From positions 240,158,414-240,222,413 of the forward strand of contig OY821520.1 in NCBI GenBank assembly GCA_963682025.1: 64,000 nucleotides of DNA. The letters are read 5' to 3'. The position numbers and the translations under genes were made by a program. The notes below the pieces were generated by a model. That model made no database searches, was not told the origin of the DNA, and was given only the letters and a program-made list of their open reading frames with translations. The stretch comes from Cordilura impudica. Taxonomy: Eukaryota > Arthropoda > Insecta > Diptera > Scathophagidae. Positions within the stretch are counted from its first letter, which is position 1; each line of letters begins with the position of its first letter. Shown here piece by piece: positions 1 to 11,849 of this stretch.

Positions 1-420
1 GATTTTTTAAATTAAGTGGTCGAAAACTAGGGTTTCTGACACCAAAATCCCATAGTGCGCTTTGGGATCGTTTCATACACTTCTTGGCAAAAAGTATAAG
101 GAGAGCTCGTAGAACACTGAAATTTGCCCCACAGCCTTTTATCAAGTCAATTTTAAAAAAATCAAGATTCATCAAAATTGACCACGCCCATCGCTCCCCG
201 CCCATATAACCCGAAAAGAATTTTTCGGCCCAAATTTATATTTATTTACCAAAAATTCATGAAACTTGGCACAAGTCATCATTGTTATGGAGTTGAGATA
301 TCTGGGGAGTGTCATGGAAATCGGCCACGCCGGAATTTTCGTTTCTTCATAAAAAGTCTTGTAACTTGACTCAAGTTATCAGTATTATGAAGTAAAGATG
401 TTCGCATAGTGAAGAATCAC
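1..420. repeat. Probable dispersed repeat with weak internal tandem structure
   Basis: AT-rich sequence with two or three diverged similar blocks (a 'gaaacttggcacaagtcatcattgtt' type block near 258 and a weaker one near 355) and CCACGCC motifs near 181 and 325. Such blocks resemble the short repeat families elsewhere in the window, for example the 123-bp unit at 60.8-61.4 kb that also carries GAAACTTGG. I see no convincing gene; the short open frame at 178-369 has no recognisable domain. Confidence 0.3.
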
Positions 421-1509
421 ATATTTTACTAAGAGGACCAACAAAAAAATTTATATTTCTTTACTTTAATTTTCATAACATTGTCAACATTTTCGAAAAT
501 GTGCTCTTTTCTCAGTCGCCATTGTTCTTGATAAACAAGCAATTATTTGTTGCATAGCAAACAGGCTGAATGTCTATGTTTACGTCAGCGTTTATATACG
601 ATAGTGTGAGTGTATAAGTGTGTGTGTATATTCACATTTGTGTATAACAAAAAAAAAAACTATTTTTTTTTCTATTCTACTAACGCCTGTATGCACATTA
701 TACAATATTACTCGTATATGGAGTTTTTATTACTGTTTATATTCTCTGGAAAACACAACGAACACAAAACAAGCTTTACATAAAAGTATTGAATTATTCA
801 AGTTATACATGACCAGAAAACGAAAATAGTAAAAAAAAAAATTTTTTTAAATAACACCAACAAGTTAAATAAATGATAAAGAAATGTTAAAGGCAAAAAA
901 ATGACCATAAAAATAAACAAGATTTATAAAGGAAAAGTTTTATAACCTAAAAAAAAAAAAAATAGCAAACTAAAGAAAATTCTAAGAAATATCCTAGGAT
1001 CCAGACTTGTTATGGCAAAAATTCAAATCAAAATATTTTAATTTTAAAATTATTATATGCAGATTAAGGCGGGTAAAGCATAATACATTCATCACTCACT
1101 GTCTTAATATTTAGAATTTTTTTCTTTCAGTCAAATAATTCTTAAATATATACCCCCCTTAAAACTCTTAAATCCTCCTGAGTTTAGCCTTATTAAATGT
1201 AAGGTAAAAAATAGAATTTCTTATCCTTTATTTTATTTATTCCAAGAAAATAGTTGTACGCTTTTAATGAGATTTGTTTTAAACTAAATAAGACCAAAAA
1301 CAAAAACCAAGTCATGGCATACTTTAAGGCAATACGCTTTATGAATACATAAAACATAGCGAAGGCGAAATCTACACGCAAAGCTACAACTAGCAAATAC
1401 AATACGGATTTTCTGGGGTTTTCAAAACCAAATAGTTTTTAATATTTAAATAATTTGATAAAATTAAAACTCTTGAAATAAGATTTCACTATAGAAAAGT
1501 AAAGCATAC
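421..1509. other. Unassigned AT-rich sequence
   Basis: About 1.1 kb rich in A and T runs. The short open frames on either strand have biased, low-complexity composition and no recognisable motif. I see no promoter, RNA gene or mobile-element end here. Confidence 0.5.
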
Positions 1510-2280
1510 TTTTTGTTAGTGTTAGTTATTAAAAATATTTTCATTTTTAAATTGTAAAGCGTTGTCTGTTATTTGTAAATTGTTGAGTAACGAGTTCCAC
1601 ATAAAAAATTGCCAACTAGAGATTAAAGTTCGATATCGTTATTGTATAAGATTATTTCCTCTATTGGATCGTGCAAATTGAAGGCGTTCAAATAAATAAG
1701 ATGGTTCTTTGGTGTATACTACTTTGTGAAGTAGAATTAATGATCTTATTTTTATTAAGGCCACGAGGTCAACTCCGTACAGAGAATTAGAATATAGAGA
1801 AGTTCCATCATATCTCTTTATACCATACACATAACGTAGGATCGCATTGTAAGCTACTAATAATCTCCTTTTACTTTCTGAATCACAAAAAGCAAATATC
1901 TCACAACCATATAGTAACTTCGGCATAATGAAAGTTTTCGCGAGAAGCACACGAATGTTTAAAGGTGTAAGATGTTGTATAGGGTACAACGTTCTTAGCA
2001 TTACAAATATTTTTCCAGGTGCAGAATTAATCTGATTGTTCCACATGAGCGATTTATTAAAAATGATTCCCAGATTCCTAGCAGATTCCACAATTTCAAT
2101 ATTCTGATTACCTAATGATACTGGAATATCTATAGGGATGGTTTGATTTCTTTGAGTTATAACTAAACATTTTGATTTTTTTGGATTTAAGTAAAGTCCA
2201 TTTGAAGAAGCCCATTCAAATATTATATTGAGATCCTCATTAAGCTTTTCAGTGCATTCACGAATTAATCCTTTTTTCAT
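1510..2280 (-). pseudogene. Non-LTR retrotransposon reverse transcriptase, C-terminal remnant
   Basis: The frame running from about 2277 down to 1639 reads as the thumb/C-terminal part of a LINE reverse transcriptase. It has a conserved LYLNPKKSKCLVI segment, then LGIIFNKSLMWNNQI and FIMPKLLYGCEIFAF, typical of the region after the YADD box in jockey-like elements. Past the stop near 1639 the homology continues in another frame to about 1530 with FFMWNSLLNNLQ, matching the W-N-S-L-P-like end of these proteins, so there is at least one stop or frameshift. Palm and endonuclease domains are missing. It stops abruptly at 2281, where an unrelated dispersed repeat begins. In life the protein would copy element RNA at a nicked chromosomal target; this copy is dead. 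The clade is not resolved. Confidence 0.8.
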
Positions 2281-2440
2281 ATATGGCCGCAATGAAGAAA
2301 TATTTGGCCAGTTAGCACGATTTAATGCATATAGCCACCCTACACAATCATTAGCTTTGCAATGGAGGTTAGGGCGAGCTATTTAATTAGCAAAAACTAA
2401 ATTAAACGAGAAGTTATGTCATATAACCGGAAACGCATGC
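2281..2440 (+). repeat. Dispersed repeat, copy 1 (shared with 22141-22327)
   Basis: The sequence starting ATATGGCCGCAATGAAG and running through GGAGGTTAGGGCGAGC to CATATAACCGGAAACGCAT is nearly identical to 22141-22327. The other copy has about 29 extra bases after GGCCAGTTA, so this one looks like a deletion derivative between TTA microhomologies. Both copies begin at exactly the same base, which marks an element boundary. Here it abuts the LINE remnant. Confidence 0.75.
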
Positions 2441-2939
2441 ATATAGGAAATGCATGCATATTTTAGGCGCCCTATGCTCCAGCGGGAGTTAGAGGAACAT
2501 ATATATATATATATATTAAAAATATTCAAAGAAAAGTAAAGCATACTTTCAGGTTTCATATAATAAGATTTATATCGAATCTCTAAAGCTAAAATTAAAT
2601 TTTAATACATTCTAAAAATATTTTACAATAACTAATTTTTATTGTCTACTTTTAGGCTAATGCTAACGACAGATTTTAAAACATACTTTATAGTTTTATG
2701 GCTAACGACAGATTTTGAAACATACTTTATAGTTTTATGACTGTCACAGTAGTGGCCTTGAAATCTGCATCTAAAGTGCAATTTAAAGTTTACTGCTCAA
2801 AATATAAAATAATCTTGTTAGTTCAGCAGACAAAAGCTGCACTAAACAAAAGCATGATTTAAGGATATTTTTTATTAACCAGAAGCCCAGTTATAAACAT
2901 TTTACTAAGACTCAAACGTTGAATTACGATGAAAAAAGT
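2441..2939. other. Unassigned AT-rich sequence
   Basis: Contains a short TA run near 2500 and a local direct duplication of a 'ggctaacgacagattttraaacatactttatagttttatg' block at about 2655-2740. No gene is recognised. Confidence 0.45.
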
Positions 2940-3820
2940 GTTTAAGGAAAAAAAGTTTAAAGAAAGAAAACTTTTTTTATGAAATAAAAAAAAATATTTC
3001 TAAGAACGAAATCTTTTTGAAGAAAAAAAACTTTTTAACTATATCTTTAACAAAAGATATTTTTATACAAAAAAAAAAAACACTTTTTAAAAAAGTACTT
3101 CTTTATGAAAATTTATTTCTTTTAAAGATAATGTTCTCCTTTAAGAAAACATATTTTTTACTATTCTTAAAAATTAAAACTAAAGAAAAGGTACTTGTTA
3201 AGAAAATGTAGTTTTTAAGAAATTTTTAGGAAAAGGTACTTTTTTAGGAAAGTACTTTTAGGACTTAAAAATATTTTTAAGGAAACTTAACATTAAAAAA
3301 AAAATATTTTCTAAAGAAAAGGTACTTTTTAAAGAAAGTGAACTTCTCAAAAAATACTATTTTAAGAAAATGAAATTCTCAAAAAATACTATTTTAAAAA
3401 AAGTACTTTTTTTAGGAAAAGGTACTTTTTTAAGAAAAGCAATTTTTTCAACAAAATGTACTTTTTTCGAAAAAGGCAATTTTGTTAAATGAATAAACTT
3501 TTTTTTTAGGAAAAGATACTTTATTTAAGAAAGGTACATTTTTGGGAAAAGTTATTTGTTATTTGAAGAAGGTTACTTTTTTAAGAAAATACGTTTTTTA
3601 AGAAAATTTGCTTTTCTAAGAAAAAATACATTATTTAAGAAAATTTATTTTTTAGGAAAAGGTATTTTCTTTCAGAAAATTTACTTTCTTTAATAATACT
3701 TATATTTTTTTTTTTTAAAGAAAATAGGATTTTTTAAGAAAAGGTACTTTTTTTTAAGAAAGAACGCCTTTTTAAGTAATGATACTTTATTTAAGAATAA
3801 GTACTTATTTTAAGTAAATA
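2940..3820. repeat. GTAC-centred 18-bp satellite, block 1
   Basis: Degenerate tandem repeat of roughly 18 bp with consensus TTAAGAAAAGGTACTTTT on the plus strand. Units vary in length through A and T runs, and the GTAC core is often palindromic (AAAGTACTTT). It is the first of several blocks of one family in this window and is interrupted downstream by the Helitron and the solo LTR. The reading frame at 3017-3211 is an artefact of this repeat. Confidence 0.85.
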
Positions 3821-4349
3821 CTAGCAGAGCCCAGCACTCGAAATTCGAATGATTGCAAATGCTAGGAAATTTTATTTTCTCATAAAATTTTTTTCTTTGA
3901 ATGTTTTTTATATTTATATTTAAATAAAATTCATTAAATTGTGAATTTTTAAATAAAATTCATTAAATTTCATTATAAATATTTGTTGAACACAAAGAAG
4001 ATATATAAATGGGTTTATTAATAAATAATTTTATAAGAGCCTAACGGTATGCTAATCAATTCAATTCAACATAGGGCTTTTGGTATACACACATTAAAAA
4101 TTTAATAAACACACACACAACATTGTATAGTTTTATGTGTTTTATGTATGTGTTAGTAGCAACTTTAAATGATAATTACTCAAAAAAAAAAAAAAAAAAA
4201 AAAAATGTGCCAGATGGTGCACATCCGTAAATATGGTGCACATCTGCAAAGAAATACCTTTCATATGGTATGTTTTCTGTCAAAATCGGTTGATAACTAA
4301 AAGCGTAGAAGACGTCACAAGAAATCACCTTGCCTTATAATATTATAGA
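3821..4349 (-). mobile_element. Helitron-like non-autonomous element, copy 1
   Basis: Read on the minus strand it begins TCTATAATATTA (4349) and ends with a short palindrome, spacer and CTAG (3824-3821), followed by T. This matches the 5'-TC...CTRR-3' layout of Helitrons. It is the same family as 60055-60521, 36749-37207 and 63551-63610, sharing the 'ggtatttctttgcagatgt' block, the 'gctactaacacatacataaaacacat' block and the 'aaatttcctag' 3' block. It carries no gene, so a rolling-circle Rep/helicase would have to act in trans. It is inserted in the GTAC satellite. It contains a (A)n run at about 4183 and a duplicated 'atttaatgaattttattt' segment. Confidence 0.75.
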
Positions 4350-4384
4350 CACTTTTGTATAAAAATTTACTTTTTTAAGAAAAC

Positions 4385-4388
4385 GTAC
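4385..4388 (+). repeat. Target-site duplication GTAC, left of solo LTR
   Basis: GTAC directly precedes the LTR's terminal TG and recurs directly after its terminal CA at 5834-5837. The target lies in a GTAC core of the 18-bp satellite. Confidence 0.75.
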
Positions 4389-5833
4389 TGTGAGGACCCA
4401 ATTTTGGACGAAGAAAAATTGGACACACAACAAAGGTCCAGCAAGACAGTGAATTACATTTGCCAAAACACGGACCGGTGAATTACATTCACCACGACCG
4501 GCAGTGAATTACATTCACCAAAACACGGACCGGTGAATTACATTCACCAAGCATAGGGCATGAATTACATTCATGCAAGCACAGGCGGTGAATTACATTC
4601 ACTTAAACATAGGCGGTGAATTACATTCACTAGGCACAGGGCATGAATTACGTTCACCCAAAAACAGGCATAAGAAGCAGATAACACAGACCAAAGACGA
4701 CAAAAGAAAACCACACACAAACAGAACCCGAAATATCAAACATAGAGAGCGCCTCGAACATACAACGGATGGTAGGTTCCTACATGGTTTGATGTCGAAC
4801 CTGCGTAATGAAACAATATTCAACACCAACCTTACCAATTTACCAACCCTACAGCGAAGAGGGACACTCACACATCAGACAAAAATACTCTCAACACACA
4901 ACCAACGAGTTGGTCAACGTCTGGCGTATGGTGCCAGTTCTCTCTTTGATTTGATGCTCTCTCGCGGTTATGCCGAACCGGTTAAGGTTGATCAGCAAGA
5001 CGACAAGCAGGGCAACCAGTGAGAGTTTGTAGTAGCTACAAAACGACATGCTTGTGAGAGATCAGCGTATAAAAGGAGCCGTCAACAAGGCAGCGAGGTT
5101 CTTTTTTCGCCAGCAGCTCAAGTGGCAAGAAGCACACAGGAAGCAGACATCGGCGCTAGTACGAAGAAGAAAAACCGGTAAGAGAAATAAAACTTTGCAA
5201 TTTTTTTTGAAGGTAAGGGAATTGGTGTTAGTACCAATTCACTAGCATAGGGGCGAATTACATTCGTCCAAGGTTGGATTACATCCAACAGAGTAGGCCT
5301 AGGCAAGGTAGCATAGGAGCTGGATTACATCCAACTCAGGTCAGGGGCGAATTACATTCGTCCAATGCTGGATTACATCCAGCCAACGTAACAGGCAGTC
5401 TTTAGCACATTCAGGGTGCTGAATTACATTCAGCGGAAGAGTAGGGGCGAATTACATTCTCCCATTGAGAGGAGGATTACAACCTACCCAGTCAGGAGTA
5501 TAGGGTCGCTAGGCTAGGGACCCCGAAACCCTCGACACCAACAACGGCACAACCTCGAAGCAGCGCCCACGATACCAGCGGTAGCACTAACCCCGACACC
5601 AGTCCATCGGCATTGCTTCGCCAACGGCGAACACCAGCACCCGCTACAGCAACGAGAACTATCTCAAGTATTAACAGCATTAAAGTGTGATTGAACTATT
5701 AAGAGAAATCAATAAAAATAATTAAATAAAGTGAAGTGAAGTGTTTCGTTAATTCTAGAAATTTAGTGAAAGGACCTTGGGGACAGCTGAGCTATCCCAG
5801 CTCCAAACCCGGAACAACCGGAGGTTCCTTACA
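4389..5833 (+). mobile_element. Solo LTR of an LTR retrotransposon (1.45 kb)
   Basis: A GC-richer island in AT-rich satellite. It starts TGTGAGGACC and ends GGTTCCTTACA, giving TG...CA termini with short inverted ends, and is flanked by the 4-bp duplication GTAC. A TATA box and downstream AATAAA signals (near 5186 and 5711) fit a U3-R-U5 layout. No internal coding region or second LTR follows, so it is a solo LTR left by recombination. Two clusters of short palindromes centred on ATTACAT occur at about 4448-4660 and 5225-5490 (see findings). The open frames at 4573-5022 and 5048-5245 lie within the LTR and have no known domain. The family (gypsy-like or BEL-like) is not resolved. Confidence 0.8.
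5068..5076 (+). promoter_or_regulatory. TATA box of the LTR promoter
   Basis: TATAAAAGG, in a GC-rich setting, followed about 25-30 bp later by AACAAGGCAGCGAGG where initiation would be expected. Its place near the middle of the LTR fits the U3/R border. Activity is inferred from motif and position only. Confidence 0.6.
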
Positions 5834-5930
5834 GTACTTTATTAAGAAAATGTACTTTTTTAACAAAAGGTACTTTTTTAAGAAAAGTTTTTTTTTTTAT
5901 AAACATCAACTCTCAGTGCAGGAAAATATG
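5834..5930. repeat. GTAC target duplication and GTAC satellite, block 2
   Basis: The right-hand copy of the LTR target duplication (5834-5837) continues into AAGAAAATGTACTTTTTTAA-type satellite units like those left of the LTR, showing that the LTR landed inside one satellite block. Confidence 0.75.
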
Positions 5931-5984
5931 TTATGGGTAGAAGAAAAGAAGGAGTAGTATCTATGGGTATTTTACTATAATTTA

Positions 5985-7095
5985 TCGATATTGTAAGTCA
6001 CCGGCGGGAAGTTTATTCCACATACGGCTTGCGCTGCTAATAAACGAATTTTCATGGTAATGCTTTGTGCGATCCCCTGGAAATGGGAAATGGATCTACT
6101 AGATGAGCGAGTGGTGCGTAGAAAAATATGGACACTAGGGATAAGTTCACTTATCTCAGCAGAACACTTACCATTGTAATTTCTATAATACAGTCTAACG
6201 CAACCAACATTCCGACGATGTTCCTTTGCGTACGGTCCAGAAGCTTTAAAATAGACCGTGAAGCCCCTGCCCGTATATGGAGGGTATATTCCATTTTTGG
6301 TCGGATATAGGTGGTATAAATCGCAAGGAGATCAGAGAAGTTGAAGTAATTCTTACATCGATTTAAGAAACCTAGGCACATGAAAGCTTCTGTACACATC
6401 ACTCTGAATTTTCATGCCCAGAACATCAAGAGCGTCTGCTTCTTCAATATCTACACCACTACGGATACAAACGACATAGATGACTCCAGGGCCCGTCTAT
6501 GGGTCAATAAACAATATTGGGTCTTACGAGAGATTGTCAAAAGGGCTTGATTGAGTGTAGCCATGCATATATTGCCTTATGCTCCAAATCTCCCTAAGAC
6601 TTGGCCTTCGATCGATGAATATAAATGACAAATATTGCTGCCGTCTGCAAATGAGTTTGACATAGAAGGTCATTAAGAAAAATAAGAAAAAGTGAAGGAG
6701 AAAGAACAGAGCCTTGCGGTGCCCCTGCGTTTAGCTGAAATTCTTTGGATTAGACCCCATTGAAAACAACACGTACAGTGCGATCTCTGAGATAACTCGA
6801 TATAAATCGAGAGAAATCATTACCATTACCAAAAGCAATTAGTTTGGAAAAGAGAGCTATGCCACACCCGATCGAAAGCCTTGGAAATATCCAGAGCAAG
6901 AACTTTACTTTCATCGAATGGGTGAATGGACTGACTGCAACGTTCCGAAAGAAATGTCATGAGGTCACCCGTAGTACGAATTCTACGAAAGCCATACTGT
7001 CTGCCGTTAAGCAATAAGTTGGTTCTCAAGGTGGTAATTCATCATGATCTCCATTATCTTTGAAAGCGGAGAGCAAATTGCAATTGGGCGGTAAT
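5985..7095 (-). pseudogene. Non-LTR retrotransposon reverse transcriptase, frameshifted
   Basis: On the minus strand, in order, several frames carry RT motifs: YGFRRIRTTGDLMTFL and LALDISKAFDRVWH (fingers/palm motif A) at 7029-6826; then LNAGAPQGSVLSPSLFLIFL (motif B) near 6740-6670; then SFADGSN, where YADD/FADD is expected (motif C) near 6655; then TQYCLLTHRR and VDIEEADALDVLGM; then YIRPKMEYTLHIRAGAS; and ending FISSASRMWNKLPAG near 6010. The second catalytic aspartate of motif C is replaced by glycine and there are several frameshifts. The endonuclease domain is absent. The layout matches jockey/LOA-like insect LINEs. It is embedded in the GTAC satellite. Confidence 0.85.
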
Positions 7096-8165
7096 TTCTA
7101 CTACTACTACTTTTTTTAAAGAAATGGTACTTATTTAAGAAAGAGTGCTTTTTAAGTAAGGGTACTTTTTTTAATAAAAAGTACTTTTTTAAGAAAATGC
7201 CCTTTTCTAAGACAATTTAAATTTTTAAAGGGAAACGTACTATGTTAAGAAAAGGTACTTTTTCAAGAAAATTTACTTTTTTAATAAAAAGTACTTTTTT
7301 AAGAAATGGTATCTTTTGAAGGAAAAGGTATTTTTATAGGAAAAGGTACTTTTATGGGAAAAATTATTTGTTGAAGAAAATGTACTACTTAATTAAAAGG
7401 TACTTTTTGAAAGAAAAGACACTTTTTGAAGAAATGGTACTATTATTTAAGAAAGAGTACTTTTTTAAGAAAATATGCTTTTTTTATAAAATGTAATTTT
7501 TTTTAGAAAATTTACTTTTTTTTTCAGAAATTGTCCTCTCTTCAGGAAAGGTACTTTTTTAAGTTATTTTTGTAAGAAAAGTTACTTTTTTTCGAAAAGG
7601 TCTTTTTTAATAAAATGTAATTTTTAAGAAAAACTAAGATTTTTTTTTTTAAGGAAAAGGTACTTTTTTTGCAAATCTTATTTGTTGAAGAAAATATACT
7701 GTTTTAAGAAACGGTAATGTTTAACAAAAGATACTTTTTGAAAGAAAATACACTTTTTGGAGAAAATGTACTTTATTTATAAAAGAGTGATTTTTTAAGA
7801 AAAGGCGCTTTTTTCTGAAAAGTTACTTTTTTAAAAAAAGGTCATATTTTAATAAAATTTAATTTTTTAAGAAAAAGTACTTTTTAAGGAAAAATACTTT
7901 TTCAAGAAAAGGTACGTTATTTAAGAAAAAGTACTTTATTTAAGAAAAAGTACTTTATTTAAGAAAAAGTTCTTTTTTAAGAAAAGATATTTTTTATGAA
8001 AAGATATTTTTTTTTAGAAAAATTTCTTTTTGGACGAAAATTTACTTTTTTAAGAAAATTAAATTTTTTAAGAAAAGGTACTTTCTGAAAGAGAACATAA
8101 TTTTTGAAAGAAAAGACACTTTTTGGAGAAAGGGTACTTTATTTAAAGGTACTTATTAAGAAAAA
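7096..8165. repeat. GTAC-centred 18-bp satellite, block 3
   Basis: About 1 kb of TTAAGAAAAGGTACTTTTTT-type units in the same orientation as the earlier blocks, with cleaner runs near 7910-7960. It begins after a CTACTACTACTA microsatellite at the edge of the LINE remnant. Confidence 0.85.
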
Positions 8166-9550
8166 CCACTACGCTTGTTATAAGATTCCATATGAAATAT
8201 ATTTTAATGGAAAATATTGTTTTGAATCCGGTTAAAAAGGTAAACTACTAATCGTTCCAACAGTTGTCGTACATTAATGCGTATCTCCTTCAAAACCTTG
8301 TATTAATTTTCTAACAGATTAGTAACACTTTCCCTAAAACACAATTTTCCATAAAAATTATCATTTATTTCTTTGTTACCTTAGGTTCTTTTCAGTCCAC
8401 CTTAGGTCTAAACAATAAGACTTTCAATAAAATTACTACAAACAAATTTTAAACCTGTAGTTTTATTAGAACGCTTACATTCCATGTAAACATATGGATA
8501 TGCGGATGGAGGGACATAGCTACATAAAACGTGTATTATTAAACAATTATATATTTTTTGTGTTTATACTGATTTATAATTATATTGTCTCTATATAAAA
8601 ATACTTTTGCAAATCAAAAGGTTGGAATTCAAAACCATCTGCCAACAATACAATTTGTAACTAGATCCCTAGAGAACTGTACAGGCATTTAAGGATAACT
8701 GAAACATCACGCGCATAAGAATAAATATGTCATAAAATAAGAAATTTAAATATTTTAGTTATTTATACATTTTTAAAAAAACTTTATATAATGGAAAATA
8801 TATATCTTTAAATATTTTGGAATCAAAATCAGCGACCTCAGAAACTTTCATTTTGCTGGCTAAGGAATTTCGTACAGCTTAAATGAATATAATTCCTAAA
8901 TAACGACTTTCTGAAATGCGAAATTTTAAACGATGAAAAATCGTTTAACCGAACAGAAAAACGCCGAGTTTATCTGACTGTTTATGAACTACAGAAATTT
9001 CCATTCAATTTTCCTTTGTAGGGATTTCTTCATTACCGCTCTTAACTTTATTTTTTTTTTATAAAAATTCAAAACTAATTTAAATGCTATTTGTTATATT
9101 TTTTATGACTAATTTATGACTATCGGTTTATTACAATACAAGAGCAAGAGCGGTATTATTTACTATTTTAAATATGATTTATTTGGCTGCCAAAGCTTGA
9201 GGTATAATTTTTGTTGTTGTTTGTATTTTGGAATACATAAATCTTTTCACTCGTGCGTTGTATAAATATTTTCAATGATAGATAATATTCTTGCTTTATG
9301 CAGCGGATTTAAGTGCATTTATAACAAATTGTACAATATGGGAATGAGAATTAAGATGATAAAATTTATTAAATTTTGATGATGTTGTTGCTGACATAAA
9401 ATGACTTAATGGGAAAATTGTAATCAATATCAAACAATTAGGTTATAAAAATTTAAAAAATAAAAATAACAATTTCCAATAACAACAAATTGCTTATTAC
9501 AGACAGTAAGTTGGTTGTGCTCGGTTGGTTGGCGTTTTTGCTTTAATTTT
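8166..9550. other. Unassigned AT-rich sequence
   Basis: About 1.4 kb with no recognisable coding region, RNA gene or mobile-element end. It could be relatively unique host sequence between repeat blocks. Confidence 0.5.
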
Positions 9551-10054
9551 TATACCCTCCACACCTCAGTGGCAGAGGGTATATATAGGTTTGTCGTTCC
9601 GTTTGTAACGCATCGAAATAAATTCCTGAGACTCCAAAAAAAATATATTTTCTTGATCCTTATAAAAAGGGAAGTTGATTTACCGATGACCGTCTGTCCG
9701 TCTGTCCGGCTGTCTGTGGAAATCACGATCACGCCGTCAATATCTAAGCTAGACCGTTCGTTTTTGATCAAATCGTTTATTAACATCCCAAAGGAGTTAC
9801 TATTTAAAATCGTCAAAATCGGTCAAAGGGATCACGAGCTATGAATGAAATTTTGAAAATAACTCTTGAAAAAATAATATTTTTCAGTGTGTTTGTTGTT
9901 TTTCTTAAGATATGTTGTATATGTTGTAATTCTTCGTATTGTTGAAGTCATTAAAGTTGTGTGTATATTAATACTGCACGTGTCACATTGGTCTAAGCAC
10001 ATATTACCACATATTTTTTTATCATTAAAATTAAATATTAAAAATTAAAAATTA

Positions 10055-10109
10055 ATAAAAAAAAAAAAAATTGAAAAAGAAAAATGAAAAATTGAAAATC
10101 GAAAATGGA

Positions 10110-10141
<32 letters not shown>

Positions 10142-10227
10142 GAAAAATGAATAATTAAAATGAAAAGTGGAAAATGAAAAATTAAATATGGAAAATGGAA
10201 AATTAAAAATGAAAAATTAAAAATGGA

Positions 10228-10259
<32 letters not shown>

Positions 10260-10568
10260 GAAAAATGAAAAACGGAAAACGAAAAATTAAAAATGGAAAA
10301 TTGAAAATGGAAAATGGAAAATTAAAAATGAAAATTGGAAAATGGAAAATGAAAAATTATAAATGTTAAATGGAAAATGGAAAATGGAAAATTAAAATGA
10401 AAATGGAAAATTGAAAGTGAAAAACGGAAAATGAAATATGAAAAATGGAAAATGAAAAATGGAAAATGAAAAATGAAAATATAAAAATGAAAAATAAAAA
10501 ATGGAAAATGAAAAACGGAAAATGAAAAATTAAAAATGGAATATGGAAAATGAAAAATTAAAATTGAA

Positions 10569-10600
<32 letters not shown>

Positions 10601-10785
10601 GAAAAATGAAAAATCGAAAATGGAAAATGTAAAATGTAAAATGGAAAGTGGAAAATGGAAAATGAAAAATGAAAAATGATAAATGATAAATGATAAATGA
10701 TAAATGATAAATGATAAATGATAAATGATAAATGATAAATGATAAATGATAAATGATAAATGATAAATGATAAATGATAAATGAT

Positions 10786-10816
<31 letters not shown>

Positions 10817-10854
10817 TGAAAATGGAAAATTGAAAGTGAAAAACGGAAAATGAA

Positions 10855-10886
<32 letters not shown>

Positions 10887-11169
10887 GGAAAACGAAAAAT
10901 GGAAAATGAAAAATTAAAAATTGAAAATCGAAAAAGTGAAAAATGAAAAATTAAAATGAAAAGTGGAAAATGAAAAATTAAAAATGGAAAATGGAAAATG
11001 GAAAATTAAAAATTAAAAATGGAAAATGAGAAGTGGAAAATGGAAAATAAAAATGAAAAATGAAAAATGGAAAATGAGAAATGAAAAATTAAAAATGAAA
11101 AATGGAAAATGAAAAATGAGAAATGGAAAATGAGAAATGGAAAATGAAAACTAAAAAATGGAAAATGAG

Positions 11170-11201
<32 letters not shown>

Positions 11202-11651
11202 GGAAAATGAAAAATGGAAAATGATATATGAAAAATGGAAAATGAAAAATAAAAATATGGAAAGTGGAATACGGAAAATGAAAAATAAAAAATGGAAAAT
11301 GAAAAATTAAAATTGAAAAATGGAAAATGGAAAATAGAAAATTAAAAATGGAAAATGAAAAATGGAAAACGGAAAAGGAAAAATAAAAATGGAAAATGGA
11401 AAATTAAAAAAGAAAAATTAAAATTGGAAAATGGAAAATGAAAAATGAAAATTGATAAATGGAAAACGGAAAATGAAAAATGAAAATGGAAAATTGAAAG
11501 TGAAAAACGGAAAATGAAAAATGAAAAATGGAAAACGGAAAATGAAAAATGAAAATATAAAAATGAAAAATAAAAAATGGAAAATGAAAAATGAAAAACG
11601 GAAAATGAAAAATTAAAAATGGAAAATGGAAAAAGAAAAATTAAAATTGAA

Positions 11652-11683
<32 letters not shown>

Positions 11684-11849
11684 GAAAAATGAAAAATCGA
11701 AAATGGAAAATGTAAAATGGAAAGTGGAAAATGAAAAATGGAAAATGAGAAATTGAAAATGAAAAACTAAAAATGAAAAACGAGAGATGAAAATTGAAAA
11801 GTGAAAAATGGAAAATGATAAAAAAACAATGAGAATTGAAAATAAAAAA
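10055..11849 (+). repeat. GRAAAAT heptad array in DINE copy 1
   Basis: About 1.8 kb of 7-bp units alternating GAAAAAT and GGAAAAT with scattered point variants. Because 7 is not a multiple of 3, all three frames of the reverse strand stay open for long stretches and read as F/I/H/S-rich peptides; this is not coding. Other family A copies carry independent arrays in the same internal position. Confidence 0.9.
10676..10797 (+). repeat. Homogenised AAATGAT heptad sub-array
   Basis: About 17 perfect head-to-tail copies of AAATGAT inside the more variable GRAAAAT array. The uniformity points to recent local expansion of one variant unit. Confidence 0.9.

Noticed and set aside
4573..5022. 149-residue open frame in the solo LTR
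   Set aside because: It spans the palindrome cluster and U3-like sequence upstream of the TATA box, has no known domain, and an overlapping opposite-strand frame is also open. Composition (less AT) explains its length.
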